Part shown: positions 11,821-23,800 of the stretch, piece after piece
Layout of the letters: every line of letters starts with the position of its first letter
How positions within the stretch are numbered: position 1 is the first letter of the stretch
Source: Inia geoffrensis
Taxonomy: Eukaryota > Chordata > Mammalia > Artiodactyla > Iniidae
Reading direction: 5' to 3'
Length of the DNA: 64,000 bases
Assembly: GCA_036417435.1 (NCBI GenBank)
Contig: CM070909.1
Location: 8,774,597-8,838,596 of the forward strand
Translations under genes and position numbers: made by a program
The notes under the pieces: generated by a model
Database searches by the model: none
The model's input: only the letters and a program-made list of their open reading frames with translations
Told to the model about the DNA's origin: nothing

Positions 11821-12070
11821 TGTAAACAGGAAGGGAGGGAGCGAGGATGCTGGGGAGGACCAGCGCGGAGTGTACACAGGAAGGGAGGGAGCGAGGATGC
11901 TGGGGAGGACCAGCGCGGAGTGTACACAGGAAGGGAGGGAGCGAGGATGCTGGGGAGGACCAGCGCGGAGTGTACACAGGAAGGGAGGGAGCGAGGATGC
12001 TGGAGAGGACCAGCGCGGAGTGTACACAGGAAGGGAGGGAGCGAGGATGCTGGGGAGGACCAGCGCGGAG
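11821..12070. repeat. Minisatellite, five 50-bp units
   Basis: Five units in exact register (11821, 11871, 11921, 11971, 12021), each tgt(a/c)... ending ccagcgcggag. Only two substitutions are seen in 250 bp (11825 and 12004). Each unit is G-rich with three runs of three or more G on the + strand. It lies in CD9 intron 1. Because the unit has no stop codon in any frame, long open frames cross it on both strands; I regard them as non-coding. Confidence 0.97.
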
Positions 12071-12535
12071 TGGGGCTCGCATTTCCTGGGGAGGAAGCTG
12101 AGGACGTCTTGGGGAAGCAGCTGGTGGTCGGGACAGCCTTGCAGGAGGAGGGGCTCCCTCCAGCTGAGGCGGGATTTACGAGACTTATTCGGGAGACTTT
12201 GAGGGATTCCGTCTAAGGAGCAGAGGAGAAGGAAGCAGGGCTCAATGTTGTTGCTGCTCAGAGATCCAGAAGTGCAAGGATGGAGGAGAAGCCTTAACAC
12301 TCGGTGACAGCCCAAGCCGCCGTCTGAGCCTTTCAGAGGAACGGCCGCTGTCCTATGTGAAGGGCAGGGGGCCCCATGGGGACTCCTTACTGAGTGAGGA
12401 CTTGGAGGTGGTTTAGCTACAGGCTCGGGGGTTTAAAGCGCAGAGCAGCCAGGAGGAGCAGTGCAGTTGGAGGAGGAGACGGTTTGTTTTCTGGGTTTTT
12501 TTAGGATAGACAGACTTGCCCATGTGTGTTGGCAG

Positions 12536-12800
12536 AAGTAAGTCAGAAGGAGAGAAACAAATATCGTATATTAACGCATACATGTGGAACCTAGAAAAAT
12601 GATACAGATGAACTGGTTTGCAGGGCAGCAATAGAGACACAGATGTAGAGAACAAATGTATGGACACCAAGGGGGGAAAGTGGCGGGGTGGTGGGATGAA
12701 TTGGGAGATGGGGATTGACATATATACACTAATATGTATAAAATAGATAACTAATAAGAACCTGCTGTATAAAAAATAAATTAAATTTTTTTTTAAAAAG
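12536..12800 (+). mobile_element. L1 3'-end fragment
   Basis: Sense 3' end of an artiodactyl-type L1: aagtcagaaggagagaaaca, ttaacgcatacatgtggaac, the G-rich stretch near 12670, and an A/T-rich tail. The same text occurs at 41577..41780. Confidence 0.85.
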
Positions 12801-12847
12801 TGAAACAGTAGCCGAGACAGACAACAGAGGCAGGAAAGAAGTGGATT

Positions 12848-13082
12848 AATGGAGCAGGTTCTTTTCTTTTTTGCGATTCGTGGGCCTCTCACTGTTGTGG
12901 CCTCTCCCCTTGCGGGGAGCACAGGCTCCGGACGCGCAGGCCCAGCGGCCATGGCTCACAGGCCCAGCCGCTCTGCGGCATGTGGGATCTTCCCGGACCA
13001 GGGCACGAGCCCGTGTCCCCTGCATCGGCAGGCGGACTCTCAACCACTGCACCACCAGGGAAGCCCAATGGAGCAGGTTCTT
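12848..13082 (-). mobile_element. Young CHR SINE with 16-bp TSD
   Basis: Body 12864..13066, antisense, ending accaccagggaagccc. Perfect 16-bp duplications aatggagcaggttctt at 12848 and 13067. Confidence 0.94.
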
Positions 13083-13119
13083 GAAGGAGACAGGAAGCTT
13101 TGAAGGGGAGGCCCCACCA

Positions 13120-13168
13120 TACACACACTACACACATCACGCACACACACACGCACACACACACACAG
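13120..13168. repeat. Imperfect (CA)n tract
   Basis: Mixed cacacta, cacatcacg and (ca)n runs over about 49 bases. Confidence 0.85.
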
Positions 13169-13560
13169 TTTTAGAACAGCTTTAGAGGTACAGAAAAGTT
13201 GCAGAGATACTCCAGAGAGTCCCCTTGTACTCCTCCGCAATCGCCCCTCTTGTTCACAGCTTATATTCCCAGGGCACATTTGTCACAGCTCAGAAACCAG
13301 CATTGGTACGTTACTCTTAACTAAGTTAGACTTACTCGGATTTCACCTGGTTTTCCAGCCCAGTCCCCTTTCTGTTCCAGGATCCCACCCACAATGCCAC
13401 ATGACGAGTGTCCGGTCTCCTCCGTCACCTCGGGCTTGTGACAGTTTCTGTCTGTCCTCATTTTTCATGATCCTGACAGTTTTGAGACATTCTGGTCAAG
13501 TATTTTGTGGAATGTCCGCAGGTTAGGTTTTGTCTTGTGTTGTTCTCCTGGCCCGTCTTC
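13168..13560 (-). mobile_element. Old L1M 3'UTR-type fragment
   Basis: Antisense L1M text: acagctttagaggtacagaa, agagagtccccttgtactc and tcatgatcctgacagttttg. No coding capacity. Confidence 0.6.
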
Positions 13561-14010
13561 TAAGAAGAAACTGAGCGTGCGTGAGGAAATAAATCTCCAA
13601 TAAAACGATGGGGAAAACTCCTTTTTCCCTGCGATATCAAATGGGTGGGACCTCTTCTGGCCTGAAGGCGGAATGCGTCCCTTTGGCTTTTGTTGGAAAG
13701 CTGACTGGGCAGAGCCTGGGGCTGGGAGTGGAGGGGCTGTACCTTCTACTTCTGTCCCCACCAGACCGGTTGGTGATGGTGGGCAGGTCGCTGCCCTCTT
13801 TCACGGACCCCATGAGCAGGGAATTGTCTGAGCATCCTCGGCCTGCGCACTCTAGTCCTGCCATGATGGGCAAGAGGCGGGCTGCAGCCGTGGCCTCTGT
13901 GTGGCTGACATTCCTGCCACGTACTGTTCATTAACCCTGGAGGAAACGGTCAACTTCTTGGTCCCCCAGACCCCTATTTCCTTATTTTATGGAGTCCCTC
14001 AATAACTTGC

Positions 14011-14587
14011 TGGCACCCTTTTTTTTTTTAATTGAAGCATAGTTGATTTACAATGTTGTGTTAGTTTCTGGTGTACAGCAAAGTGATTCAGTTATACATA
14101 TATAGATATTCTTTTTCATATTCTTTTCCATCATGGTTTATTACAGGATATTGAATATAGTTCCCTGTTCTATACAGTAGGACCTTGTCATTTATCTATT
14201 TTATATATAGTGGTTTGTAGCTACTAGTTCCAAACTCCTAATTTATCCCTCCCCCATCCCCTTTCCCCTTTGGTTTTCTATGTCTGTGTGTTTGTTTCTG
14301 TTTCGTAAATAAGTTCATTTGTGTCATATTTTAGATTCCACATATAAGTGATATCATATGGTATTTGCCTTTCTCTTTCTTACTTCACTTAGTATGAGCA
14401 TCTCTAGGTTCATCCATGTTGGTGCAAATGGCATTATTTCATTCTTTTTTATGGCTGAGTAATATACCATTGTATATATGTAGCACATCTCCTTTATCCA
14501 TTCATCTGTCGATGGACACTTAGGTTGCTTCCATGTCTTAGCTCTTGTGAATAGTGCTGCTTTGAACATTGCGGTGGCACCTTTTTT
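14011..14587 (-). mobile_element. 5'-truncated L1 with TSD
   Basis: Antisense L1 3' end 14020..14574, starting poly-T then ttgaagcatagttgatttac. The minus strand at 14354..14569 still reads as the ORF2p C-terminus (YTMVYYSAIKKNEI). Flanking tggcacc plus T-run at 14011 and 14575 is the target duplication. Confidence 0.85.
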
Positions 14588-15057
14588 AAAGGTTAAAGCT
14601 CTTTTGGGTGCTTGCTGGTCATTCCTGTTTTGTTTCTCCTAGGACTCAAGTAGCTGGGGACGAGAGTGAGGTGGGGGGCTGGGGGATCCCTTTGTGCACT
14701 CCGAAAAGTGTGCCCTCCTGAGAAGTGCTCTGAGCTCCCTGGATAGCACTGCCTGCACACCCAGGAAGGCCACTGTTAAGTGGTGTCATGGCCCTGTGAC
14801 CTCCAGCCAACTGAAGCAGTTTCTCCAGTAGCGTTTCAGAAACCGGGGCAGCTGTTGGCAGCATCCCTTCAGGCCAGTTAACTCAGTACTTCAAACAAAA
14901 CGGACAGCAGTGCTCATTTCTCTGTGATTTTGGTGAACTGAGCCTCCCAGCCCCGCCCCTGTCCTCCCTTCCTCCTGGGTTTCTTGAACCTTCCTCCTCA
15001 CTCATGGTGAGTTTTTAGGCAAAAGAAACTGAGATCTATTACTGCTTTTGCCACTTC

Positions 15058-15168
15058 TTTTTTTTTGGCCGCACCATGTGGCATGCGGGTTCCCCAACCA
15101 GGGATCGAACCTGCGCCCCCTGCAGTGGCAGCACAGAGTCTTAACCACTGGACCGCCAGGGAAGTCCC
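15058..15168 (-). mobile_element. Short CHR-related SINE
   Basis: T9, ggccgcaccatgtggcatgc, gggatcgaacctgcgccccc, end accgccagggaagtccc. Diverged flanks ccacttct on both sides. Confidence 0.85.
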
Positions 15169-16166
15169 ATGCCTTTTTCCACTTCTGCAGAGCCAGCCAC
15201 TTTTCCTTCCTCCTGATGTTAGGTCTGGGATGGCGTCCAGATGTGGCAGGACCCTGGTCTTGTCCTTGGCTGGGGTGGGACCTTCTGGGACACTGTTCTC
15301 CACACAGTGTTCTTCTTGCCACCTGTGCGTGTGGACCAGGTCAAAGGTAAACGACTGGCTCAGGATCCTCAAAACTAAAACTGGAAGTTTCGTTTGGGTG
15401 CTGTTACCTGTGCATGGGATCACTCCCAAAGAGACCCAGCTCCTGGCCTGACAAGCTTCTGGGCAGAGTGGAGCCATCATCATCATCTTTTGTAGCTTCA
15501 CTCTTTTGGACGGGATTGTTTTTGTTCTTTTTGTGGTGACTCGTTTAAGAATTTTTCCAGCAGAGTAAGGGGTGGATGAGTAACTTTATCCACAGGGAGA
15601 ATGACTGGAGGATAATCCTTGGATAAGTGCAGGCAGCCTAGAGCAGAAAGGATGTGAACGGACACGGCTCTCTCAGGCCCAGGTGTTCTCAGCAACAGCC
15701 CCGCCAAGATAAGGGCGAGAGGGGAGACTGAGGCCAGGGCTTGCGGCTCAGTGCTAACCACAATCTAGGACTACCTGCAAGTGCATGTGAAGCTCCAGCC
15801 TCCAGGCTTTTCAGGTTAATGCTTTCATATTCCCAAAGATGCCAATGGCCTCCGTCTTCCATTTTCCAGGAATCTGATTGGGCCTACTTGTGTTGGGGGT
15901 GGAGAAGGGGGAACTACTACCTTCTTTCTTATAACTCTCCAAGACCCCAGGGGAGCTAGACCAGGGTCTTGGGTCTTAGTCCCCAGTGCACCAAGATTTC
16001 CCAGCTGGACCCTTGTTCTAAGAGGTCCTGAGAGTCAGGAGAACCCAGACTGAACCAGAGCATCCGAGCTCACCACGCGTGTTTGCCAGATGGGAGAACT
16101 GAAGCGATAGAACTCTAAGGAATTCCAGACCCTCACTGTGGACACCGCTACGGGAGTAGACAAGCG

Positions 16167-16302
16167 TTTTTTTTTGTTTCTGTTTTTGTTTTTGGCCGCG
16201 CCAGGCAGCATGCGGGATCTTAGTTCCCCGACCAGGATTGAACCTGGGCCCTCCCTGCAGTGGAAGCACAGAGTCCTAACCACTGGACCGCCAGGGGATT
16301 CC
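16167..16302 (-). mobile_element. Short CHR-related SINE
   Basis: Antisense copy beginning with T-rich tail and ggccgcgccaggcagcatgc and ending accgccaggggattccc. Confidence 0.85.
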
Positions 16303-17057
16303 CTGTATACAAGGTTTTAACTCTACTGCGGTGTGAAGTCTTGGGTCACCCTTCCCACTGTTGCTGTCTCCACTCTCCACCCAGCACGTCCAAACCCTCT
16401 GCAAAGTCATGAGAAAAGGAGAGAAGTGGAGACAGAGAAGAGGCCTGTCTATACTGTAGGCTGTCCTGGCCCTTGGGGCAAAGAACCCAGCTCCCTGAGG
16501 AGGAGGGTTCTGACACAGGGTGCCTCTGTTGAGGAGGGTGGGCCAGCGAAACCTGGGGCTGGGCATTGGCCCTGAGCCCACACACCCTCATCCAGCCGGC
16601 CACCACCCACAGCCTGTGAGTCACCCCAGCAAGCCCTGGTACAGGCCAGCAGCAGTGGGGAGGGGAGCTCAGCTGGCCTGGTGGGGCTTGGCAGGGGGCC
16701 TCCTCCGTGGCATCAAGTTCAGCAGTGCCTGACGGGACCGGATTGATGCCTCAGTCTTTCCTTAGTGGGAGAGTCTGCCCTTTAGGGTCCAGTATCTCAA
16801 CTTGCCCACCTATGAAATGGGATTTTCACTAAATTATAGGATCAGACAACCCTCTGGAGATTTCTTGTCTAACGTTTACAAGGATCACCCGTAAGTAAAT
16901 GTCCACCTAAGCCCGGAGGCGGGTGGGTCAGCTTGTTAGGCTTCCCTGTATGAAGAGAGAGGAGCCAGCTGTGGGTAGGTGTCACTGAGCAGCATGGTTT
17001 AGTCCGGAATCACAGCTGCCCTCACAGCCCAGGGAGGTACCTTCGCATTGGGCGATG

Positions 17058-17560
17058 TTTTTTCTTTTTTTTTTTTTTATTGTCTGGTATATATACAGAG
17101 GAGTGCAGAAAACACAAACAGTGTGAAGGATCATTATGAAGTGAATATCTGGGCCACTACCACCCAAGTCAAAGCTAGAATATCGCCAGCACCCTAGACC
17201 CGCCTCCCCCCCTCCCTCCCCCCGCCCCCGTGCTGTTCCCTCATCAGAAACCCCGCCCTCCCTACAGGCCACCACTCACTCGACTTTATGAACATCACTT
17301 CCTTCTTTTTCTATTATGATATACATGCCCTCCTAAACAAGAGTTTTTAACTGTACGGAATTGTATTGTACATGTTCGGTGCTTTTTGCTGCTTCTGATT
17401 AACATCGTGAGAGGCACTCGTAGTATTGCACAAACTGTGGCTGGCTCGTTTTCACGGCTGTATAGTATTCTGTTGTCCACGAGGTATCCATCCCCGTACT
17501 GCTGGTAGATAATTGTTTATTCCCACTGGCTGGTATTTTTTAGCAAATGGCTCAATCCCC
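17058..17560 (-). mobile_element. Old L1M fragment just upstream of exon 2
   Basis: Antisense L1M-like text: agaggagtgcagaaaacaca, gccactaccacccaagtcaa, tttcacggctgtatagtatt. It contains the C-rich block 17203..17230. It ends about 140 bp before CD9 exon 2. Confidence 0.65.
17203..17230 (-). other. C-rich block, G-quadruplex-capable on the minus strand
   Basis: Four C runs of 7, 3, 6 and 5 separated by single bases, so the minus strand has G5, G6, G3 and G7 runs with one-base loops. Located about 470 bp before exon 2. Confidence 0.6.
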
Positions 17561-17697
17561 TGCTCCCACCCGCACCTGGCTAGTGCTACTTCCAGGTGCC
17601 CGGTGAGGGGCAGAGGCCAAGGGCAGCTCACCTGAGCTAGGGCACCGCGCTGTTCCCCGACAGCCAGGCTCACGCCAATGTCCCGTGTGTCTTGCAG

Positions 17698-17800
17698 CTT
17701 GCCGGGATCGCGGTCCTTGCCATTGGACTATGGCTCCGATTCGACTCGCAGACCAAGAGCATCTTCGAGCAAGAGAATAATAATTCCAGCTTCTATACAG
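17698..17800 (+). CDS. CD9: CD9 exon 2
   Basis: Encodes 34 codons plus one base, from the [12 protein letters not shown] part of TM1 through the small extracellular loop ending SSFYT. The acceptor is tcttgcag and the donor gtgagt. The start is fixed by homology: in human CD9 exon 1 ends after the Phe-Trp codons and exon 2 opens with Leu-Ala-Gly. The loop reads EQENNNSSF, giving two overlapping N-x-S sequons. The exon sits about 6.2 kb from exon 3. Confidence 0.96.
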
Positions 17801-20800
17801 GTGAGTGGGGGGCCTTGCTGTTCCCTCCAGCTGTGGAGAGTCCATGTTGATCCGAGGACTTGGGCCGGGGAGGACCTCTGCTCCAGCCGCATTGCCAGTC
17901 GGGTCCTTTTCCAGCTGTGCTTTTGTGTAGTTGTGCCCACGCATTTGCATTTGACTGATGTGGTTTCTTTTTCCAAGCTGACCGAGCCTGGCATTGGGAC
18001 CATTCTCTCATGTGAAGTCAGCTCTGCCAAAGCTGCTGCCACCCTGGAGGGTTTCAGAACCTCTGTTCCTGTCTCTGAACTTCTCTCTGAATTTTATGTC
18101 TAAGAAGCCCGGTTCACTTCTTTAATTTAAGAAAACTTTGTCCTGGGGACCCACAGAGCCAGGGGAAGGAGAGGGATCATCTCCCCCATGGTTCAGATAG
18201 GGGCTCAGAGACCCAGAGGACCTGCCTCCTGGATAACATTCAGATTAATACAAGAGACTAGAAGAGACACCAGCCCCTCAGACCCCTGCGCTGGGGCACA
18301 GGCCGTGCATGTTAAGTCTTATCTGTTTTCTAAAGTGATATTGTTTTAGGGCAAAGGCTTCCAGTTTGAAGATAAATAGATTTAGCAGGTTTCTTTCTGC
18401 GCAGGGGTCCTTTGGCATCTTTTTCTAGCATCGTTCTGTCACTTTCACCAGCATATTGCCGTGTAAGCATCTCTAACAGGAGTGGGAGGGCCGGGGCCTG
18501 TCTGAGGCAGTTCCCTGGTTTCTGAGTCAGCTCACAGATCCTCTCGGCTCTCCCCTCGCCTGGTTGGGGGATAGGAAACACTTCATTTGCAAGAAACAAA
18601 AGCAGACCCCTATTTTTAGGAGGATGCTGCCATGTCATCAGGCTCCAAGTATAAGTTTGGTCATTTCCTTTCCACCCACCAAAGAAGTTATTTTTAAAAA
18701 AAGACGGAGCAAACAGTCTGAAGAGCGTTATCACCCAGACCTTCAGGAAGAACGCGGTGGCCAGTGGTGCACGACCCCCTCCCACCTCCCAGGGCCAGCC
18801 TCCAGCTGGCGGCCCTGCAGGCGCCTGGGTCTCGGGATGGTTTCCCTGCCTTTGTCTCTTTTTGGTGGTGCTGTTAGTTGGGGTTTTTTAGGGCGTGTCT
18901 CCCTATTGTCAGAAAGAAAGTAAGGGAAAGAAAAGCACAGCATACTTTTTTTTAAAGCTACACCCACACGCTCTTCCCTGGTGGCGCAGTGGTTATGAAT
19001 CCACCTGCCAATGCAGGGGACACAGGTTCGAGCCCTGGTCCGGGAAGATCCCACGTGCCACAGAGCAACTAAGCCCGTGCGCCACAACTACTGAGCCTGC
19101 GCTCTAGAGCCCACGAGCCACAACTACTGAGCCACATGCCACAACTAGCTCGCGCGCCTAGACCCTGTGCTCCGCCACAAGAGAAACCACCGCAAGGAGA
19201 AGCCTGCGCACCGCAACGAAGAGTAGCCCCCGCTCGCCGCAACTAGAGAAAGCCTGTGCGCAGCAACGAAGACCCAGTGCAGCCAAAAATAAATAAATAA
19301 AGTTTTTTTAAAAAGTACATTGAAAACTACACACACAGAGATTTTAGGGAGCAGGTTTCCATAGGGCCCTGACTTGTTTTAGCTACAGCATTCTTTTGTG
19401 AGGTTTTTGGCAGCCTCGGCAGGCCTGGAATGCCACTCTGTGAGCTGGGACAGTGGGGCTGCAGGACTGCAGAGTAGGGGCAGGGGCTGAGGGCAGGCCT
19501 TGAGCTCTCCATGTCACGTCACAACAGGGAGCTGGGGACCCTCCGCGGGGAGAGCAGATCTGGGAGCAGCCGTGTGCAAGCAGGTGGCATTGTCCTAGAG
19601 TGAGTCCCCGGCCTCCCTATGCTCTGCAGGTGCCTGACTCCATACCTCTGGTCGCTTCCAACGACCAGTTTCTGTTTTGTTATCAGGACTCTGGCTCATT
19701 CTGTGTGTTTTTTTTTTTTTTTTTTATTGGAGTATAGTTGATTTACAATGTTGTGTTAGTTTCAGATGTACAGCAAAGTGAGTCAGTTATACATATATAC
19801 ACTCTTTTTTATTTTTTATTTTTTTGGCCTCGTGGCTTATGGGATTTTAGTTCCCCAACCAGGGGTTGAACCTGGGCCCTCGGCAGTGAAAGCATGGAGT
19901 ACCAACCACTGGCTGGACCGCCAGGGAAGTCCCTTCCTTGGCCTTTTGACTTTGCCCCAATTGTGACTGGGGGAGACAGGCCCCCGGCACCAGCAGCCCA
20001 GCAGGTGACCGGTAGGAAAGTTAGGCAGGTGGCAGGAGAGTGACAAGCATACAGCCAGAGGGGCCAGGCCTGCCTCCAGGAATCTCCCAGGACTCAAGTC
20101 CCCTGGTCATTGCGGCGTCCTTCTGATGGCCCGTGGCCCTACCTGAGGTGACCAGGAGCTGGCCTGAAGGCACATCCCAAAGAGACACAGCAACCCCTAC
20201 TCAGGGACAAGTGGCCACTGCCCCCTGAGCTCTCATAGACAGATACAAACCCTCTGCGCTGGACCCCCTTCCTGGGAAAGGGCTCAGCTTTGAAGACTTC
20301 ATTCTACTGGCAGAAGCCCAGGGCTTGGAGGGTGATGCAAGTGACATCACATAGAACACAGTCAGCGACTGACCACTTGGGCCTGGCTGGGCCCCGCGCT
20401 TCGCTGAGTGCTTTGGGCAACTGAATAATTGTCATACCCGGGCAAAGGGCCAAGGAGTCTTCGTTCTCTGTGTCCCCTTCCCCCTCGGGCTGTGACATCA
20501 GCCTTTGCATTGACCCACAGCCCCTCTTCCAGCAGAGGGTGCCAGCTCCATCCCGGCTGCTCTGCCTGACATCGTGGGGTGACTGTCCCTTGCACTTGGG
20601 TACAGACCATCTGCAGGGCAACCCACAGGCCAGCCTGGCCATGCAGCTGACCCTTCAGGAAACCTGAAGGACCCAGGGGTGTCTTTTCTCCAGTGGGGCC
20701 ACAGCTTTCAAGGTAGAGAACGAATGCATAATCAGGCAGAGAAGCGAGGGAGGAAACTTGGCAACGTTCAGAACAGTCTCTGGTGGATCCCGAACGGCTG

Positions 20801-23800
20801 ACAGCCTTACATGGGCCTTCTCTCCAGTTAGGGCCGTGGAGATTCAGGCCGTCCACAGTATCCATAATCCCAGGCTGCAGACAAATTGGGGAACTTCTTC
20901 TTGGTCCCAGGCCAGCAGCCCTTCTTAAGTCCTTGGTCCAGCCATCAGTGTGGGATGGACGGGGACGGGGAGAGAGCCACTGGGGAGCAGACTTTGGGTT
21001 CCTCGGAACCCCTGCTTGACTCATTTGGAGACAGTAAACTGTTCTCAGCAAGTGGAGGCCAGAGGCTTGGCCACATTTTGTTCTGCACACGAACGGCTGT
21101 GGGGAGCACTGTTTGCAAGATGGGATGGGGGTGGCACTGTTTGCAAGATGCGATGGGGGTGGTGACGGGAGGCTGATGTGTCTCCTGCTTTCCCCAGGCC
21201 GAGAGCCCCAGTCAACAGGTGAAAAAGAAGGCTTTTGTGTAAAGGACACGGCAGATACCACCGCTTCACTAGAAGCTTTTGTTTTTTTGGACTATAGGCC
21301 TGTAACGTCAGCCTGAAGAAAGCAGAACAAACAGCCCTTAAGCAAATGAATACAGTAATCCCAGAGAAGGCTCCGTGACAAATAATTTTTTCCATGAGTC
21401 AGACTGAAAGCTAACATCCACTTGTTTTATAAAGAGGAATGCTTTGTCATTTATCACCGTCAGCCCCTGCTCACAAGCTCGGGGTGTAGACCAGGCGGAG
21501 CCTGTCCAAGGGGAAGCCCCGGATGGCCCTTTGATGCGGCAGCCCTCACCCTGCAGTGGATTGAAGGCTTCTGGGGTTGCTGCTCATAGCTGAGCCGCCC
21601 TATGGCTTGACGGCTGCCGTCCAAAATCCCCATAAACAGCCGCCAGGGAGTTGCTCATCTTCATCCCCCACTGGATGGAGAGGGTGAAGCCAAGACACCC
21701 CAGATCTTGCAGCTGTCCGAGTAAGATTTAAAACCAAGACCCTTGGTCCTAAAATCTGCATCTGCTGAGCCCAAGATTGAATATTTAATATTAACCCACA
21801 GGCCCATTAGGAGAATGTTCTCTCCGCGTGGGAAATGCTTTTTCCTTTAGTGGCTCTCTGTTGCCGCCACGCTGACTCCTCTGCCTTCTGCCAGGGTCGC
21901 CCGGCCAGGCTGGGATCTGGACGGAGAGAAAATGCGTCTGTGTGATCATCCCCACTCAACCCTGCGATGGAGCTCAAAGGAGGGACCTCATCCTTTGTTG
22001 TCTTGCCCCAGTGGGGAGAGATGAGGAGACGGGGAGAAACGGGGGCCGTGTTACCGCTCACTGGGGCCCCCAAGTCAGAGCCCAGACCCAAAAGCGCTGC
22101 CCCTTCTCCTGCGGTGCCCCTGTGTGGGCGGGGCGGACCTGCCTCCCCAAGTCCAGCCTGTGGCCCCATGGAGTGGACGACCTAGGAGGATGGGACTTGA
22201 CTCCAAGACAAGCCGCATTTGTCCCTTTGCCCAGTCTGGGCCGGGCGTGCACGGGAACAATACCCACATTCATCGGGGTTTGCCGGCAAGGCCACGTGAC
22301 CTGACATCACAACAGATGTGGGGAGGGGACGGGCAGAGGACAAACGCTCCCTTGTGTGTGCCCCTCGCTGTGCTGCCCGGGAGTCTCAGCCACAGGCCGC
22401 TGCGAGGTTTGCTGCCTACACAGCTCCGGCCTGGGAGGAGGGTACGGATGTGGGACGGTGAAATCACTGTGACACCTGCCGGGGTTCTCGTCGCAGTGTC
22501 CTGTTGTGTATTGTGGCGAAGCACGCCTCCTTTAGGGAGGTCTCCCTGCTCCCAGCGAGGGGACAGCAGGGAGGGAGCAACACGTCTGTGAAATTCGGCA
22601 TCACAATCGTGATTATTCACAATTGTCATCCATCCTTCGTGTTGTGAAGATTGACGGTAGCTGGCTGTACGTCAACTACACCTTAATAAAAAGATTAAAA
22701 TTTTTTAAATTAAAGTTAGAAAGGTTAGCAGTAGCTAGCACTTGTTGTGGACGTTTGGAGCATATGGCCTAATCCTCACGGCAATCCTTGCGGTGGGCAT
22801 TTTTCCTGTCCCCAGTTTGCAGATGGAAGACAGTTACACAGAGAGATAAGTGTCCTTCCCAGGGTCACAGAGCCGGCTTTCAAACCCAGGCATTTGGGGC
22901 TCTCGACGTGTGACAGCAGGCCCCTCCCAGCAGTGGACAGAACATGCCTGCATGCCAGGGAGGCCTAGGACTTCTTTGCCAGTTTTCCCGGGGCCGGTGG
23001 GGGGTAGAGGAGGGAACCGGGGAAGCGGGTGGTCACTGCAGGTCAGCTGTGCTTCTCAAGAATATAACTGCACGATGGGCCCCTCTGGGCATTCCCTGGG
23101 GGAGTGTGGAATGACTAGGGCCGGGGCTGTGTCCCACTGTGTCCCCCTGTCCCGGGCCAGAGTGGTGGAACTCACAGCCCTTCACCACCCTTTCTCCACT
23201 GGACACCCCAACTGAGTGCTTAGAAACCTTGTCACTCACCTTCCCTCTAGCAAGGAGGATCCTTTCCACTCTTAACCTGGTGTAACTGAATTGCAGCTGT
23301 AAGATCTCACTGGTGTGCTATAAGGGATATTTTGAAATTTTCTAGCAACCAACTCCTCATTTTACTAATAAGGAAATAAGGAAATTGTGATCTTACCCAA
23401 GATCACACAGCAGTTAGTAGCAGAGCTGGGACCAGAACAAGGGCCTTCTGACACCCAGGCTGCTCTTTGCACTAGAGCGGGGCCCTCGTGCCCTCGGACG
23501 GTGCTAACTGTGCAGGCTTGGCTGCCACCAGGCCGCAGGGCGGGAAGGCATCCCCTCTGGGAATATGGCAGAGCTGGCCCACCCAGAGCGTGGGTGTCTG
23601 CGTGTGCACAGCCCCTTCCTGCTGAAGCCTTGCTCTCCAAGCCTCTTGTGTCAGGTAGAGGCCATCAGGAGGTTTGTCAGAGCCTCAGGAAGTTAGCCCA
23701 AGTTTGGAGAGTCTAATTTAACCAGCGGGAGTGGGTCCATCCAGCTGGAGACGGGTGCAGGCTGTACCGGTCTGTGCTGAGTAGAGCCTGGGGCTCCCGT

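Larger units (their letters stand above)
1..17697 (+). other. CD9: CD9 intron 1, 3' portion
   Basis: Everything upstream of exon 2 is read as intron 1, because no first exon (start MPVKGG in human) is seen and human intron 1 is also very long. Recognisable repeats are listed separately. Stretches where I see no gene and no clear repeat: 1..277, 2723..3527, 3974..4290, 5046..6574 (GA-rich tract near 6303..6335), 6786..7479, 7822..8051, 8315..9224 (fairly GC-rich around 8390..8580), 9471..10145, 10184..10807, 11300..11820, 12071..12535, 13561..14010, 14582..15057, 15169..16166 and 16303..17057. Confidence 0.8.

Noticed and set aside
11728..12315. Open frames of 100 to 171 codons on both strands
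   Set aside because: Produced by the 50-bp minisatellite, whose unit has no stop in any frame. Repetitive product, no known family.
1..17697. Search for CD9 exon 1 and promoter
   Set aside because: No frame with the expected start (MPVKGG...) or CpG-island-like promoter is seen, and human intron 1 is also long. Treated as lying upstream.
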